From Flavobacterium anhuiense (lineage in GTDB: Bacteria > Bacteroidota > Bacteroidia > Flavobacteriales > Flavobacteriaceae): a stretch of DNA of 64,000 nucleotides. The notes under the pieces are model-generated. The model searched no databases and was not told the DNA's origin. It saw only the letters and a list, made by a program, of their open reading frames with translations. Location of the stretch: the NCBI RefSeq assembly GCF_900101855.1, contig NZ_FMVC01000003.1, forward strand, positions 206,892-270,891. The letters are read 5' to 3'. The translations under genes and the position numbers were made by a program. Below, piece by piece: positions 54,950 through 63,740 of this stretch (its first letter is position 1; every line of letters begins with the position of its first letter).

Positions 54950-55084
54950 ACACATAGAAGCATAGATTTTTTTCTCTTTTTCTTTTGAGAGCAAAGAAGA
55001 AGCTAGCTTCGACACATAGAATACTATGTGAATTGATGCAAGTGAAACGCCTTTTATAAGTCTAGCAACTATGCTTCTATGTGT
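54950..55084. repeat. Long inverted repeat between the S9 and M16 peptidase genes
   Basis: ACACATAGAAGCATAG (54950-54965) and CTATGCTTCTATGTGT (55069-55084) are perfect 16-base inverted arms around 103 bases, followed by an A-tract. It may end or partly end the sus transcript and insulate the M16 gene. The word is one I recall in Flavobacterium intergenic DNA. Confidence 0.7.
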
Positions 55085-55198
55085 AAAAAAAACTATTGTT
55101 TGAGGGGTTCTCTCGAGACCTTCAAATGAATAGCTGGGACTTCTTATACCCTATTCCAACTAAAATTCAATCAAAAAAAAGAACAATAAGGATCAACA

Positions 55199-57994
55199 AT
55201 GAAAACAAAATTAATTTTAGCGCATTTCCTATTTTTGGGTTTAACTCAGGTTTCTGCGCAGTTTAAAACTACTTTTCCACTGCCTAAAGAAGTGGCACAT
55301 GGAACGCTTAAAAATGGAATGCAATATTTCATCATGCACAACGAATGGCCGAAAGACAGAGCCGATTTCTATTTCGTGCAAAATGTTGGAGCAATTTTAG
55401 AGAACGATGATCAGGACGGATTAGCTCATTTTCTGGAACACATGGCTTTTAATGGAACGGAACACTTTAAAGGAAAAGGAATTATCAATATGCTGGAAAA
55501 ACAAGGTGTTTCTTTTGGAAAAGACATCAATGCTTACACGGCTTATGACGAAACCGTTTACAACATAAGCAATGTTCCGGCTGACAACGAAACTTTACTG
55601 GATTCTTGCATGTATGTACTTCACGATTGGTCAGGTTATTTACTTTTGGCCGACAACGAAATTGATGCAGAAAGAGGCGTTATTCGTGAGGAATGGCGCA
55701 CCAGAAGAAACGCCGATTACAGAGCGGGAGAAAAAATAGACAAAGTAGTATTTCAAGGTTCAAAATATGCAAAACGAAATGTTATTGGAGATTTGAATGT
55801 CATCAATAATTTCAAATATCAAGTTTTAAGAGACTATTACAAAAAATGGTATCAGCCTCAAAACCAAGCTGTCGTTATTGTGGGAGATATCGATGTGGCG
55901 TTAATCGAGAAACATGTTAAAGAAATTTTCGGTTCTATACCAGCCCCAAAGAAAATCAACAAAAGGGAATACGAAAAAATTCCGGTGCAGAAAGACAATC
56001 GGTATGTTCTGGCAACCGATAAAGAATTACAGCGTTCGGGAATTTCACTTTGCTATACGATACCAAAACCTTTAGTGCAAAACGAAACTGAAATGGCGAA
56101 AAGCATGCAGGAAAGCCTTGCCATGCAGTTAATGAATATTCGTTTTGGAGAATATATCTTGAATAATGAAACGGCTGGTTTATCTTTTGGAATATCTAAT
56201 AGCAATCTTTCTAGATTAGACAGCAAATTTTCATTGAATATTGCCCCTAAAAAAGGCAAATTTTTAGAAGCTTTTTCAGAAGCGTATAGAGAATATGAAA
56301 GAGCTATTCAAAACGGCTTTACACAGCAGGAACTAGACCGCTTGAAAACCAAAATGCGAAGCAGTTATGACAATCGTCTTGCAAATAAAGATAAAATCAG
56401 CAACGGATCCTGGGCAGAACAATTTCAGATGTATTTCCTAGAAGCCAATCCAGTTATGACAATGGATCAAGAGTACAAATGGATGAACAGCTTCTTAGAT
56501 AAAGTTACACTCGAGCAGGTAAATGCCGCTTTTAGAGCTTTAGAACCAAAACAAAGTTTAATCTTATCGGTTTCTGCTCCAGAAGATGCTATAACTAAAT
56601 TTCCAGAGGCAAATGAGTATTGGAATGCCATGAAAATCATTTCAAATACTAAACTGGAACCGTACAAAGAAGAAGAACTTACAGCTTCATTGGTAAAAGA
56701 GCAATTGACAGAAAAAGCGATTGTAAAAACCAGCGATATCAAAGCTTTCGCGAATGCGAAACAATATACTTTAGCCAACGGTGCAAAAGTGATTATTTAT
56801 CCAACCACATTAAGCAAAGACCAGATTTTGTTTTCGGCTTACAGCGCAGGAGGAAATTCGCTTGCAGACTGGCAGTATCTTCCGTCAGCTCAGATTGCTA
56901 CTGGTGTGGCTTCATATTCTGGTTTAGGCGATTATAAGTTTACTGATTTAAAAAAGAAACTAACTGGTAAAACGGCTAGCGTGAGTCCCTATATTGGAGG
57001 TTTGTATGAAGGTTTTAACGGAAGCAGCAATAAAGAATTTTTAACAACTTTGTTACAGCTTACTTACTTATATTTTCAGCATCCGAGATTTGATACGAAT
57101 ACTTTTGACAAAATTAAAGAACAGTACCAAAACAAACTCAACAATGCTCACAATAGCAACGAAAAAGCATTAAGCGATACAATTTCGGTTTTAAACAGCA
57201 ATTATAATAAACGCAATTGGCTATTGAATCAAGACTTTATCAATGCTTTTGATTTTAATAAAGCAAAGAAATTCTATACTGAACGTTTTTCTAATGCAGC
57301 AGATTTTACTTTCCTTTTCGTAGGAAACGTTTCTGAAAAAGATATTGAAGTAATCAATACGTATTTAGGCAATATTCCATCAAACGAAAAAATAGAAAAA
57401 TACGTCGATCATAAAATTTACATGAAAGACGGAAATACTGAAAAAACAATCTTCAGAACAATGGATACGCCAAAAACAACTGTTTATCTTCATTTAGAAA
57501 ATCAAAATGTAATCTATTCTAAAAAGAACAAAATTCTGAGTTTTATAGTTTCGGAATGGCTGAAAAAACGTTATTTAGAAACCATTCGTGAAGAAGAAGG
57601 AGGCAGTTACGGAGTACAAGTTGGAGCCAATTTGTCACAATCGCCTTCCCCTTTATACTCTTTAGAAATCAATTTTGACTGTAATCCTGACAAAGCAGAT
57701 GCGTTAATAAAAATTGTGCACGCAGAATTGGCAAGAGTACAAACCGAAAATATTCCTGCGAATATGCTGGAAGACATCAAACAATCAATCCTTAAGAATC
57801 ATCAAGAACAGATTAAAGAGAATAGTTATTGGTTAAACGTACTGACATCGTATGTTCGAAACGACGAAACACCATTTGATATGGAACTTCTTAAAAATAC
57901 ATTAAACACCATCACGGCAAAAGATTTAAACGAATTTACAGTAAACGCCTTGAAGAAATCAAACAGTGTAGAAGTGTTTATGAAAGCAAAGTAA
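55199..57994 (+). CDS. M16 family zinc metallopeptidase (insulinase/pitrilysin type)
   Basis: This is a 931-residue periplasmic peptidase with a signal peptide (ending LTQVSAQ). The N-terminal half has HFLEHMAFNGTEHF, the inverted HxxEH zinc site (near residue 81), and ERGVIREEWRTR about 75 residues on supplies the third Glu ligand. The C-terminal half repeats the fold with no zinc motif, and RYLETIREEEGGSYGVQ is the usual R/Y pair that positions the substrate. It forms a clamshell that degrades peptides of tens of residues. It is 267 bases from the S9 gene, and the pair suits complete digestion of imported peptides. Confidence 0.93.
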   Translation: MKTKLILAHFLFLGLTQVSAQFKTTFPLPKEVAHGTLKNGMQYFIMHNEWPKDRADFYFVQNVGAILENDDQDGLAHFLEHMAFNGTEHFKGKGIINMLEKQGVSFGKDINAYTAYDETVYNISNVPADNETLLDSCMYVLHDWSGYLLLADNEIDAERGVIREEWRTRRNADYRAGEKIDKVVFQGSKYAKRNVIGDLNVINNFKYQVLRDYYKKWYQPQNQAVVIVGDIDVALIEKHVKEIFGSIPAPKKINKREYEKIPVQKDNRYVLATDKELQRSGISLCYTIPKPLVQNETEMAKSMQESLAMQLMNIRFGEYILNNETAGLSFGISNSNLSRLDSKFSLNIAPKKGKFLEAFSEAYREYERAIQNGFTQQELDRLKTKMRSSYDNRLANKDKISNGSWAEQFQMYFLEANPVMTMDQEYKWMNSFLDKVTLEQVNAAFRALEPKQSLILSVSAPEDAITKFPEANEYWNAMKIISNTKLEPYKEEELTASLVKEQLTEKAIVKTSDIKAFANAKQYTLANGAKVIIYPTTLSKDQILFSAYSAGGNSLADWQYLPSAQIATGVASYSGLGDYKFTDLKKKLTGKTASVSPYIGGLYEGFNGSSNKEFLTTLLQLTYLYFQHPRFDTNTFDKIKEQYQNKLNNAHNSNEKALSDTISVLNSNYNKRNWLLNQDFINAFDFNKAKKFYTERFSNAADFTFLFVGNVSEKDIEVINTYLGNIPSNEKIEKYVDHKIYMKDGNTEKTIFRTMDTPKTTVYLHLENQNVIYSKKNKILSFIVSEWLKKRYLETIREEEGGSYGVQVGANLSQSPSPLYSLEINFDCNPDKADALIKIVHAELARVQTENIPANMLEDIKQSILKNHQEQIKENSYWLNVLTSYVRNDETPFDMELLKNTLNTITAKDLNEFTVNALKKSNSVEVFMKAK

Positions 57995-58078
57995 GAATCA
58001 ATTTTAATCCCATTTTTTAGTTTCAAGGTTTAAAATATTCTTATCGATTTTTTTATTTTTTTTATTTTAATTAGTTTT

Positions 58079-58105
58079 AAAGGCTGTCTGTATGACAGCC
58101 TTTTT
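58079..58105 (+). terminator. Intrinsic terminator after the M16 gene
   Basis: AAAGGCTGTC (58079-58088) pairs with GACAGCCTTT (58094-58103) around TGTAT and ends in T. It is 85 bases past the stop. Confidence 0.88.
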
Positions 58106-58339
58106 AGTTTCAAAATCATCTTAACAGCCTCCATTCAAATCTTTTCAGTAATGATTTAAATTTTTACTGAAAGGGATTACCGTGTGCCATAAAACCTAAA
58201 TCGCTTATAGTAATTCATTGAGCAAACAAAGACAATTCTACGTTAATCATAACATTTTTTTCAAGTCCTCCATAATATTTGTAGAATTGTATGTTAGTTT
58301 ACAGACATGAACCAATTGAGTTTTTATAATTTTTTGCAT

Positions 58340-58439
58340 CAATCCCCAACAGGACATCTAAACCAAAAATACAAAGCAAATGGAAGACAGACCCTACATA
58401 TAGTAAGCCAATTTCTTCAAATCATCCAAAAATGATTTT
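58340..58439 (+). repeat. 100-bp dispersed repeat, copy 2
   Basis: This is the partner of 42961-43060 in the same orientation, and it ends eight bases before the tRNA-Arg 3'-end copy at 58448. It lies in a gene-free stretch from 58106 to about 59013, which also has an AT-rich zone and a TCCTGT/ACAGGA hairpin at 58784-58802. Confidence 0.8.
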
Positions 58440-58447
58440 GTAATTTG

Positions 58448-58505
58448 TCCTGTCGAGGTCACAAAGCCAAATGGCGCCAATTGAAGACAATTGGTGCCAT
58501 TTTTT
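58448..58505 (+). repeat. Duplicated tRNA-Arg 3' end plus terminator (putative attR)
   Basis: It matches 40399-40456 with three mismatches in 58 bases. The first 17 bases, TCCTGTCGAGGTCACAA, are identical and cover the T-arm and acceptor end of tRNA-Arg. The terminator hairpin follows (one mismatch in the stem). No 5' tRNA half is present, which is what site-specific insertion into a tRNA 3' end leaves at the far end of an island. Confidence 0.85.
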
Positions 58506-58918
58506 ATTTATGCTAGTAAACACGGCTGAATTTTAATCATTTTTTATTTTATTTCTTTAAAACTAGCAGCAAGCTGCATCAGGGTATGTATTTAAATGAA
58601 AAACAGTACATAGTTGATTTATGATTCGATAACTTAACACTATTCAAACACTAAGAATGACGAGGAACTATGACTCATAATTTCTTTTTTTCCTAATTAT
58701 TGCTCAAAATCAGAATTAGAATTATTGCTTTCATTCTTTCAAATATAATTGTCGCTCGACTAAAGCAAAAAAATTGGTTTATTTCCTGTCCGCAATACAG
58801 GATTTTAGCTTAATAAAGACAATATTAAAAACAAAAAAGATAAGCAATACTGCTCATCTCTAAATTATTGTTCACCGATATTTATTCTATTCCAAGATCT
58901 TAGCAATCTAAATTTCCA

Positions 58919-59017
58919 TACCGCTAGCTTTGAAGCAAGACCCAAATTTCCCTAAAACCATTCAATTCCAAAAGGTCGGGAATCAAAAATCCCTTATCGC
59001 TAACTTTGAAGCATTAC
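58919..59017. repeat. Pair of 23-bp direct repeats past the hybrid kinase gene
   Basis: 58919-58941 (TACCGCTAGCTTTGAAGCAA...) and 58995-59017 (TATCGCTAACTTTGAAGCAT...) share about 18 of 23 bases. The second copy overlaps the kinase stop codon region at its last four bases. This may be a rearrangement scar. Confidence 0.45.
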
Positions 59018-62000
59018 CGGTCTTCTTCCAGCTGCTGCAAAGCTGCAAGCAGGGTATCTTTTATTTTACTGAACAAGCTTCCTATCATTTCTTTATCTTT
59101 ACCTTCACTGCTCTGCTCCAAAACTTTAATTTCATCAATAATGCTAAAAATCCCCATGCTTTCAATGCTTGGCCTGATCTTATGCATTATCTGGCTCAGA
59201 GCTGAAAAATCACCTGAAGATATCGCCTTTTCCGCATTTGGAACCACCTCTTGGATCTGATCAATAAAAACTCTAACCATCTTTTCAACAAACTCAGCAT
59301 TTCCCCTGCTTATGGATTCCAGATTTTTAAGGGTGTAGAGCTTCTCATTTTCTAGCGAACCCACTCCCCTGGCAATGCCCTCTTGCCGAACTATATGCCT
59401 AGAAATGGTTTCAATCAGGTCAAACTCTTCAAAAGGCTTGGTAATGTAATCGTTCATTCCCGCACTTCTGCATCTGTAGACTTCGCTTTTGAAAGCGCTG
59501 GCGGTAAGGGCAATCACCGGTGTCTGCAGCTTCAATTCCTCCCTTATTTTTACTGTTGCCTCTATGCCATCCATTTCAGGCATCTGAACATCCATTAATA
59601 TAATATCGAAACTTTTATTTCTCAAAATCTCCAGAGCCTCCAGTCCATCAGCAGCCTCAGTGACAATGCAGTCGTAGTACTTCAGTGAATTGATGACAAC
59701 CATCCTGTTGATGACATTGTCTTCAACCAGCAGAACGCTTATTCCAGAAATGTCGACATTGATTTCTTTTTCAGTCTTTCTGATGGCATTGATATTCCCT
59801 TTTTCCAAATCAATTACAAAACTGATCTCAGTGCCTTGCCCCTTTTGACTTTTAACCTTAATTTCGCCTTTCATGAGCTGAATCAGCTCTTTTGTAATGG
59901 CCATTCCCAGTCCTGTTCCGCCAAATTTCCGGTTAGCCGCTTTGTCCTCTTGAGAGAATTTATTGAATATTTTCTCTGCAAAACTTTGTTCCATTCCTAT
60001 TCCCGTATCGATTACCGCTATTTCAAGTCTTTGAAAATTTTCAGCATCCTTCAGCACTTCGCATTTTAGAGTTATTCCGCCTCTACTGGTAAATTTTAGG
60101 GAGTTTCCAATCAGGTTAAACAGTATCTGCTCCAGCCTCAATATATCTCCTTTGAGTATTTTGTGGACATTTTTGGAAATCTGCCTGCTTAACTTCAGCC
60201 CCTTTTTCTTTGCCAATGGCCCAAGCACATTGGCAACATTGGCAATTACCTTCTCAAAAACAAAGTCTTCTACTTCCAGCGACATCTCGCCTGCTTCGAT
60301 TTTTGATATATCCAGAATATTGTTGATGATAGACAGCAGGTGTCTGGATGCTACAGCGCTGTTTTCCACATATTTTTTCTGCAGATCTGTTAGCGGCTGC
60401 CTTTGCAGCTCTCTCAAAAAGCCGATTATGCCATTTAGCGGCGTTCTTATTTCATGGCTCATATTGGCTAAAAAAGCCTCTTTAGCCTTTGAGGCACGTT
60501 CTGCTTTGATTTTTTCCTTCTCAAGTTCAATCTCCATCTGCTTCTGCTCGGTAATATCCAAATGAATGCCGATTGATCCAACCAGATTTCCTTTGTCATC
60601 ATAATTGGGCGCTCCCCCTATTGCCCACCACCTGAGCTGTCCTCCTTTATTTCTGACAGGCATCTGATAAACATCCGATACGCCTTTTTCCCTTAATTTT
60701 TTTTTAGCTTCCAATTTTTCTACATTATCGCCGAATGCAAAAGCATCTGAAGCCCTTAAACCGATCAGCTCCTTGGCTTCAAACCCGGATATATCGGCAA
60801 AACTTTGATTGGCATATCGGATTATGTCATCATTATCTACTTCTATCAGCCCAAGATTCATATTGGCTATAATATTTCGATACTTCTCCTCTTGAAGCTT
60901 TAATTTAGATTCCGTTTTTTTCCTTTCAGAAATGTCCTGCATGAAAGAGCAGAAGAAAACCTCCCCGTTCTGTTCTAAGGGTATTATCGAAACTTCCACG
61001 GGAAACTCATATCCGGCCTTATGTAATGCGGGAAGCTCAATCTGTTTGTTTAAGACAGGGCCATCACCTGCCTTGAGATAACGCTTTAGGCCTCTTGAAT
61101 GTTCTTGGCTGTGCCGTTTAGGTATTATGGTATCATTTAATGTCTTGCCTAAAACCTCTTCCTTCCTCCATCCAAAAATAATCTCTGCCTGGCTGTTCCA
61201 AAAAGTTATTTTTCCCGATGTATCAATGGTTACTATCGCATTGAGCGACGAGTTCATGATAATGCGGTTGCGCTCCTCACTCTGCTTGAGCAGATTTTTG
61301 CTCTTTGTGCTCTGCGTCACATCGTTGGATTTCCAGAGATCACCAATGTATTCATTCTCCACCATTATGGGTATGTAATCGCGCTCAAAAAAGCGGTTGT
61401 CCACTGTTTCAAGTATTTCTCCGGTAACAATTTCTTTGCGAAGCAAAATTTCATCTATCCTCCTTCTGTAGGCTTCTACGTCTTTAAACAGCAGCTGGGC
61501 ATCATCTATATATTCACTGGACTTTTTGCCAATCATTTCATCAGGCAGAGCCTTAATGCCGCGCATATCGCATAAATGCTGGTTCACAAACAAAATGGTG
61601 CCGCTGCTGTCCTCAACTAAAATTCCCGATTGCAGGTTTTCCAATAATGCCTTTAAAAACTGTGCGGTCTGCACTAATTTTTTCTCCGTTTCCTTCCTTT
61701 TTGCGATCTCCTCACCTAAATATTTTGAAATAAAAAGAAGATCATTCTTTTCATCTTCTTTAATAGATACATACCTCTCGTCCAGCTCATTTAGGCTTTT
61801 ATACAAATTTAGAATTGACAGCTGTTTTAAATTGTACTCATTTCTTAAATTCTGATGCACCTCGTTATACTCCTTTTCGCTTTCCTGGAAAGAATGATCC
61901 ATTAGATCCTTATCCCTTTCGAAAGATAAATACGAATCATTAACCGACTTTATAAAGGATTGGAAAGATGGATTGTCCTGCAGCTCGGCAGGCAGATTTT

Positions 62001-62037
62001 TATTTATCTGCCTCTGCAAAAGTTTATGAAGCTCCAT
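59014..62037 (-). CDS. PAS-rich hybrid histidine kinase with REC and Hpt domains (NahK-like)
   Basis: This is a 1007-residue cytoplasmic signalling protein. The N-terminal coiled-coil (LHKLLQRQINKNLP, then SYLSFERDKDLMDHS) is of the kind I recall on FIST-linked kinases. Three PAS domains follow at about 130-250, 255-375 and 380-500. HisKA is at about 520-590 (NMSHEIRTPLNGIIGF), HATPase to about 745, and a receiver at about 760-880 (VLLVEDNVINRMVV, ILMDVQMPEMDG). A C-terminal Hpt-like part ends the protein (SALSQIMHKIRPS, with the His). There are no membrane segments. The start codon is two bases from the stop of the FIST gene, and the two form one operon. Confidence 0.92.
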   Translation of the reverse strand: MELHKLLQRQINKNLPAELQDNPSFQSFIKSVNDSYLSFERDKDLMDHSFQESEKEYNEVHQNLRNEYNLKQLSILNLYKSLNELDERYVSIKEDEKNDLLFISKYLGEEIAKRKETEKKLVQTAQFLKALLENLQSGILVEDSSGTILFVNQHLCDMRGIKALPDEMIGKKSSEYIDDAQLLFKDVEAYRRRIDEILLRKEIVTGEILETVDNRFFERDYIPIMVENEYIGDLWKSNDVTQSTKSKNLLKQSEERNRIIMNSSLNAIVTIDTSGKITFWNSQAEIIFGWRKEEVLGKTLNDTIIPKRHSQEHSRGLKRYLKAGDGPVLNKQIELPALHKAGYEFPVEVSIIPLEQNGEVFFCSFMQDISERKKTESKLKLQEEKYRNIIANMNLGLIEVDNDDIIRYANQSFADISGFEAKELIGLRASDAFAFGDNVEKLEAKKKLREKGVSDVYQMPVRNKGGQLRWWAIGGAPNYDDKGNLVGSIGIHLDITEQKQMEIELEKEKIKAERASKAKEAFLANMSHEIRTPLNGIIGFLRELQRQPLTDLQKKYVENSAVASRHLLSIINNILDISKIEAGEMSLEVEDFVFEKVIANVANVLGPLAKKKGLKLSRQISKNVHKILKGDILRLEQILFNLIGNSLKFTSRGGITLKCEVLKDAENFQRLEIAVIDTGIGMEQSFAEKIFNKFSQEDKAANRKFGGTGLGMAITKELIQLMKGEIKVKSQKGQGTEISFVIDLEKGNINAIRKTEKEINVDISGISVLLVEDNVINRMVVINSLKYYDCIVTEAADGLEALEILRNKSFDIILMDVQMPEMDGIEATVKIREELKLQTPVIALTASAFKSEVYRCRSAGMNDYITKPFEEFDLIETISRHIVRQEGIARGVGSLENEKLYTLKNLESISRGNAEFVEKMVRVFIDQIQEVVPNAEKAISSGDFSALSQIMHKIRPSIESMGIFSIIDEIKVLEQSSEGKDKEMIGSLFSKIKDTLLAALQQLEEDR

Positions 62038-62039
62038 AA

Positions 62040-63179
62040 CTAATTCATTTCATTAATGCAGGTGATGGTCATGGTCTGATTATGCAGTATGCAGTCTCCA
62101 AATGGCTTTAAGGGCGAAATTTCCCCATACGAATAAAATCCTGCAATAGCGGTATTGCCAAAAATCTCTGACACGGCCTCAACTTCTTCATCGATTCTGG
62201 ATCCCAAAATTAATTTTCTTCCGACGCAGCTGATTAAGAGAGCCAGCTTAGGAGCAAAGCTATTAACCTGCAGACAGGACAAAGCGGCTTCGCTTGCCGC
62301 ATCTATGAGGCGGTCAAAATTAGCTTTCATGAAGCGCACCCTGCTGCCTGTTGGAACATCGCCCGCAAAAGTCATGGTTTGATTTTTTTCGTCTATTGAC
62401 AGGATGGTTCGGACAATAGGCTCATCTGTCCCGTCAATTTTAATTGACAGCGGAAAAAGAAGCGCCGAACCTGGCAGTTCTTCAGCATATTTCCCCAAAT
62501 AAATCTTGTAAAGATCCAATACGTTTCTTCCGTCGATTTCATATAAAACATTCCCTTCTGCTTTTGTAACCAGCCTCTCCAACCCGAAACTTTCCCACCC
62601 GCCCAATGAGCCATGTGAAACCAAGAGTTTCTCGCCATAGAATCCGATCGCTATTATCTTGCCCTGTTCCGGCATTCTATTCAATCCGACGAGTGTTTTT
62701 TCAAATTTTGCTCCGTCGCCAGCCAGACCGCCTACAATTAGTACCTGCTCTTCTTTCACCGAATTCATTCCATTTGCCAGCTCGCTACCATTCACCTTTC
62801 CTCCATCGGAAAGTATGAGAACCAATTTTAAATGATTCTGTCTAAACTTCCTTATCAGCGAAGAGCCTGCCTGAAAACTATTCTCAAAATCTGCTATATC
62901 AACTTCGCAGGTTTTAATTTGAGTCGAAGAAAATTTAATTGCTGTCAGGCTTATGGTATTGTCCATCACTTCGTTCCCATAAATTTCCCCGGCTGAAGAG
63001 CATAAGACCAATTCCGAAGATGGGAATCTTTTCCTTAACTGGGTGAAAATTTTCCCATCTGCCAATAAATCCCTTGAGCCAAAGCCTAAAACCAGCTCGC
63101 AGTCAGCGAAATCTAAATTATCATTATTGAATTCTTTTTTGAAAGAATCGTTTTCAAATAAAATGGCAGCTGTTTTCAT
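62040..63179 (-). CDS. FIST-domain sensor protein (NosP-like)
   Basis: This 379-residue soluble protein has FIST_N (about 25-220, LVLGFGSRDLLADG, LVLCSSAGEIYGNEV, LILSDGGKVNGSEL, LIVGGLAGDGAKF) and FIST_C (about 225-365, LDLYKIYLGKYAEELPG, SFAPKLALLISCVGRKLILG, IAGFYSYGEISPL). FIST proteins next to PAS hybrid kinases include NosP, a haem-based nitric-oxide sensor in Pseudomonas, Vibrio and Legionella that controls its partner kinase. Whether this one binds haem is an inference. It is the first gene of the operon, and less AT-rich in base use than most of the window. Confidence 0.9.
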   Translation of the reverse strand: MKTAAILFENDSFKKEFNNDNLDFADCELVLGFGSRDLLADGKIFTQLRKRFPSSELVLCSSAGEIYGNEVMDNTISLTAIKFSSTQIKTCEVDIADFENSFQAGSSLIRKFRQNHLKLVLILSDGGKVNGSELANGMNSVKEEQVLIVGGLAGDGAKFEKTLVGLNRMPEQGKIIAIGFYGEKLLVSHGSLGGWESFGLERLVTKAEGNVLYEIDGRNVLDLYKIYLGKYAEELPGSALLFPLSIKIDGTDEPIVRTILSIDEKNQTMTFAGDVPTGSRVRFMKANFDRLIDAASEAALSCLQVNSFAPKLALLISCVGRKLILGSRIDEEVEAVSEIFGNTAIAGFYSYGEISPLKPFGDCILHNQTMTITCINEMN

Positions 63180-63740
63180 TTAAATCGCTTTTTAGTTTGA
63201 CTGATTTGAATTAAGTTATAAATCCCATTAAGGCCGTTTTAGCGCATTATTGCTTTTTCAGGCTATCAAGCATAATTTTCGAAGCAGGCTCCTTTTAGTG
63301 CCTTATTTTTTTAGCAGGAAAGGATCCGTTTTCATTTCTGTCTCCAAAAAATGGGCCTTCAGCAATAGCAGCGTTTTTTTCATACATTGAGCAGGGCCAA
63401 AATCGATAGGATGTCCCTATGTTCTCCGGCATTTCCTGAAAATATATATTCGAATAATTTTCTTTATCTATAGTTTCTCAAAAAAAAGAAGCATCTTCAA
63501 AAAAAAAGAACACACTCATCTTCAGTTCATTATATTTTTATTATACTAAAATACAAAAAAAATCCTACACATTTGACGCTTAAACGAAAAATATTGCATT
63601 TCATCGAGGTTTCATAAGATCTTAAAAAAATAACTCAAGAAGGATTTACGAATCATTTTTTTATAAGGCAAAACTTTATTATTATCGAAATGAGACATAA
63701 AAAAAGGCCTTTCTTCAAAAAAAAACACCTTTTGCCTGGC
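63180..63740. other. Gene-free leader region of the FIST operon
   Basis: No convincing gene is seen in these 560 bases. A 26-residue reverse frame (63383-63303, MKKTLLLLKAHFLETEMK and then 8 more) has an apt signal-like start but no recognisable promoter. A-rich runs at 63480-63510 and 63711-63726 are notable. The operon promoter must lie here, but I find no clean TAnnTTTG box on the reverse strand. Confidence 0.4.

Noticed and set aside
63303..63383. A 26-residue reverse-strand small ORF (MKKTLLLLK...)
   Set aside because: It has no promoter box, no ribosome-site context and no recognisable motif; chance is likely in an AT-rich leader.
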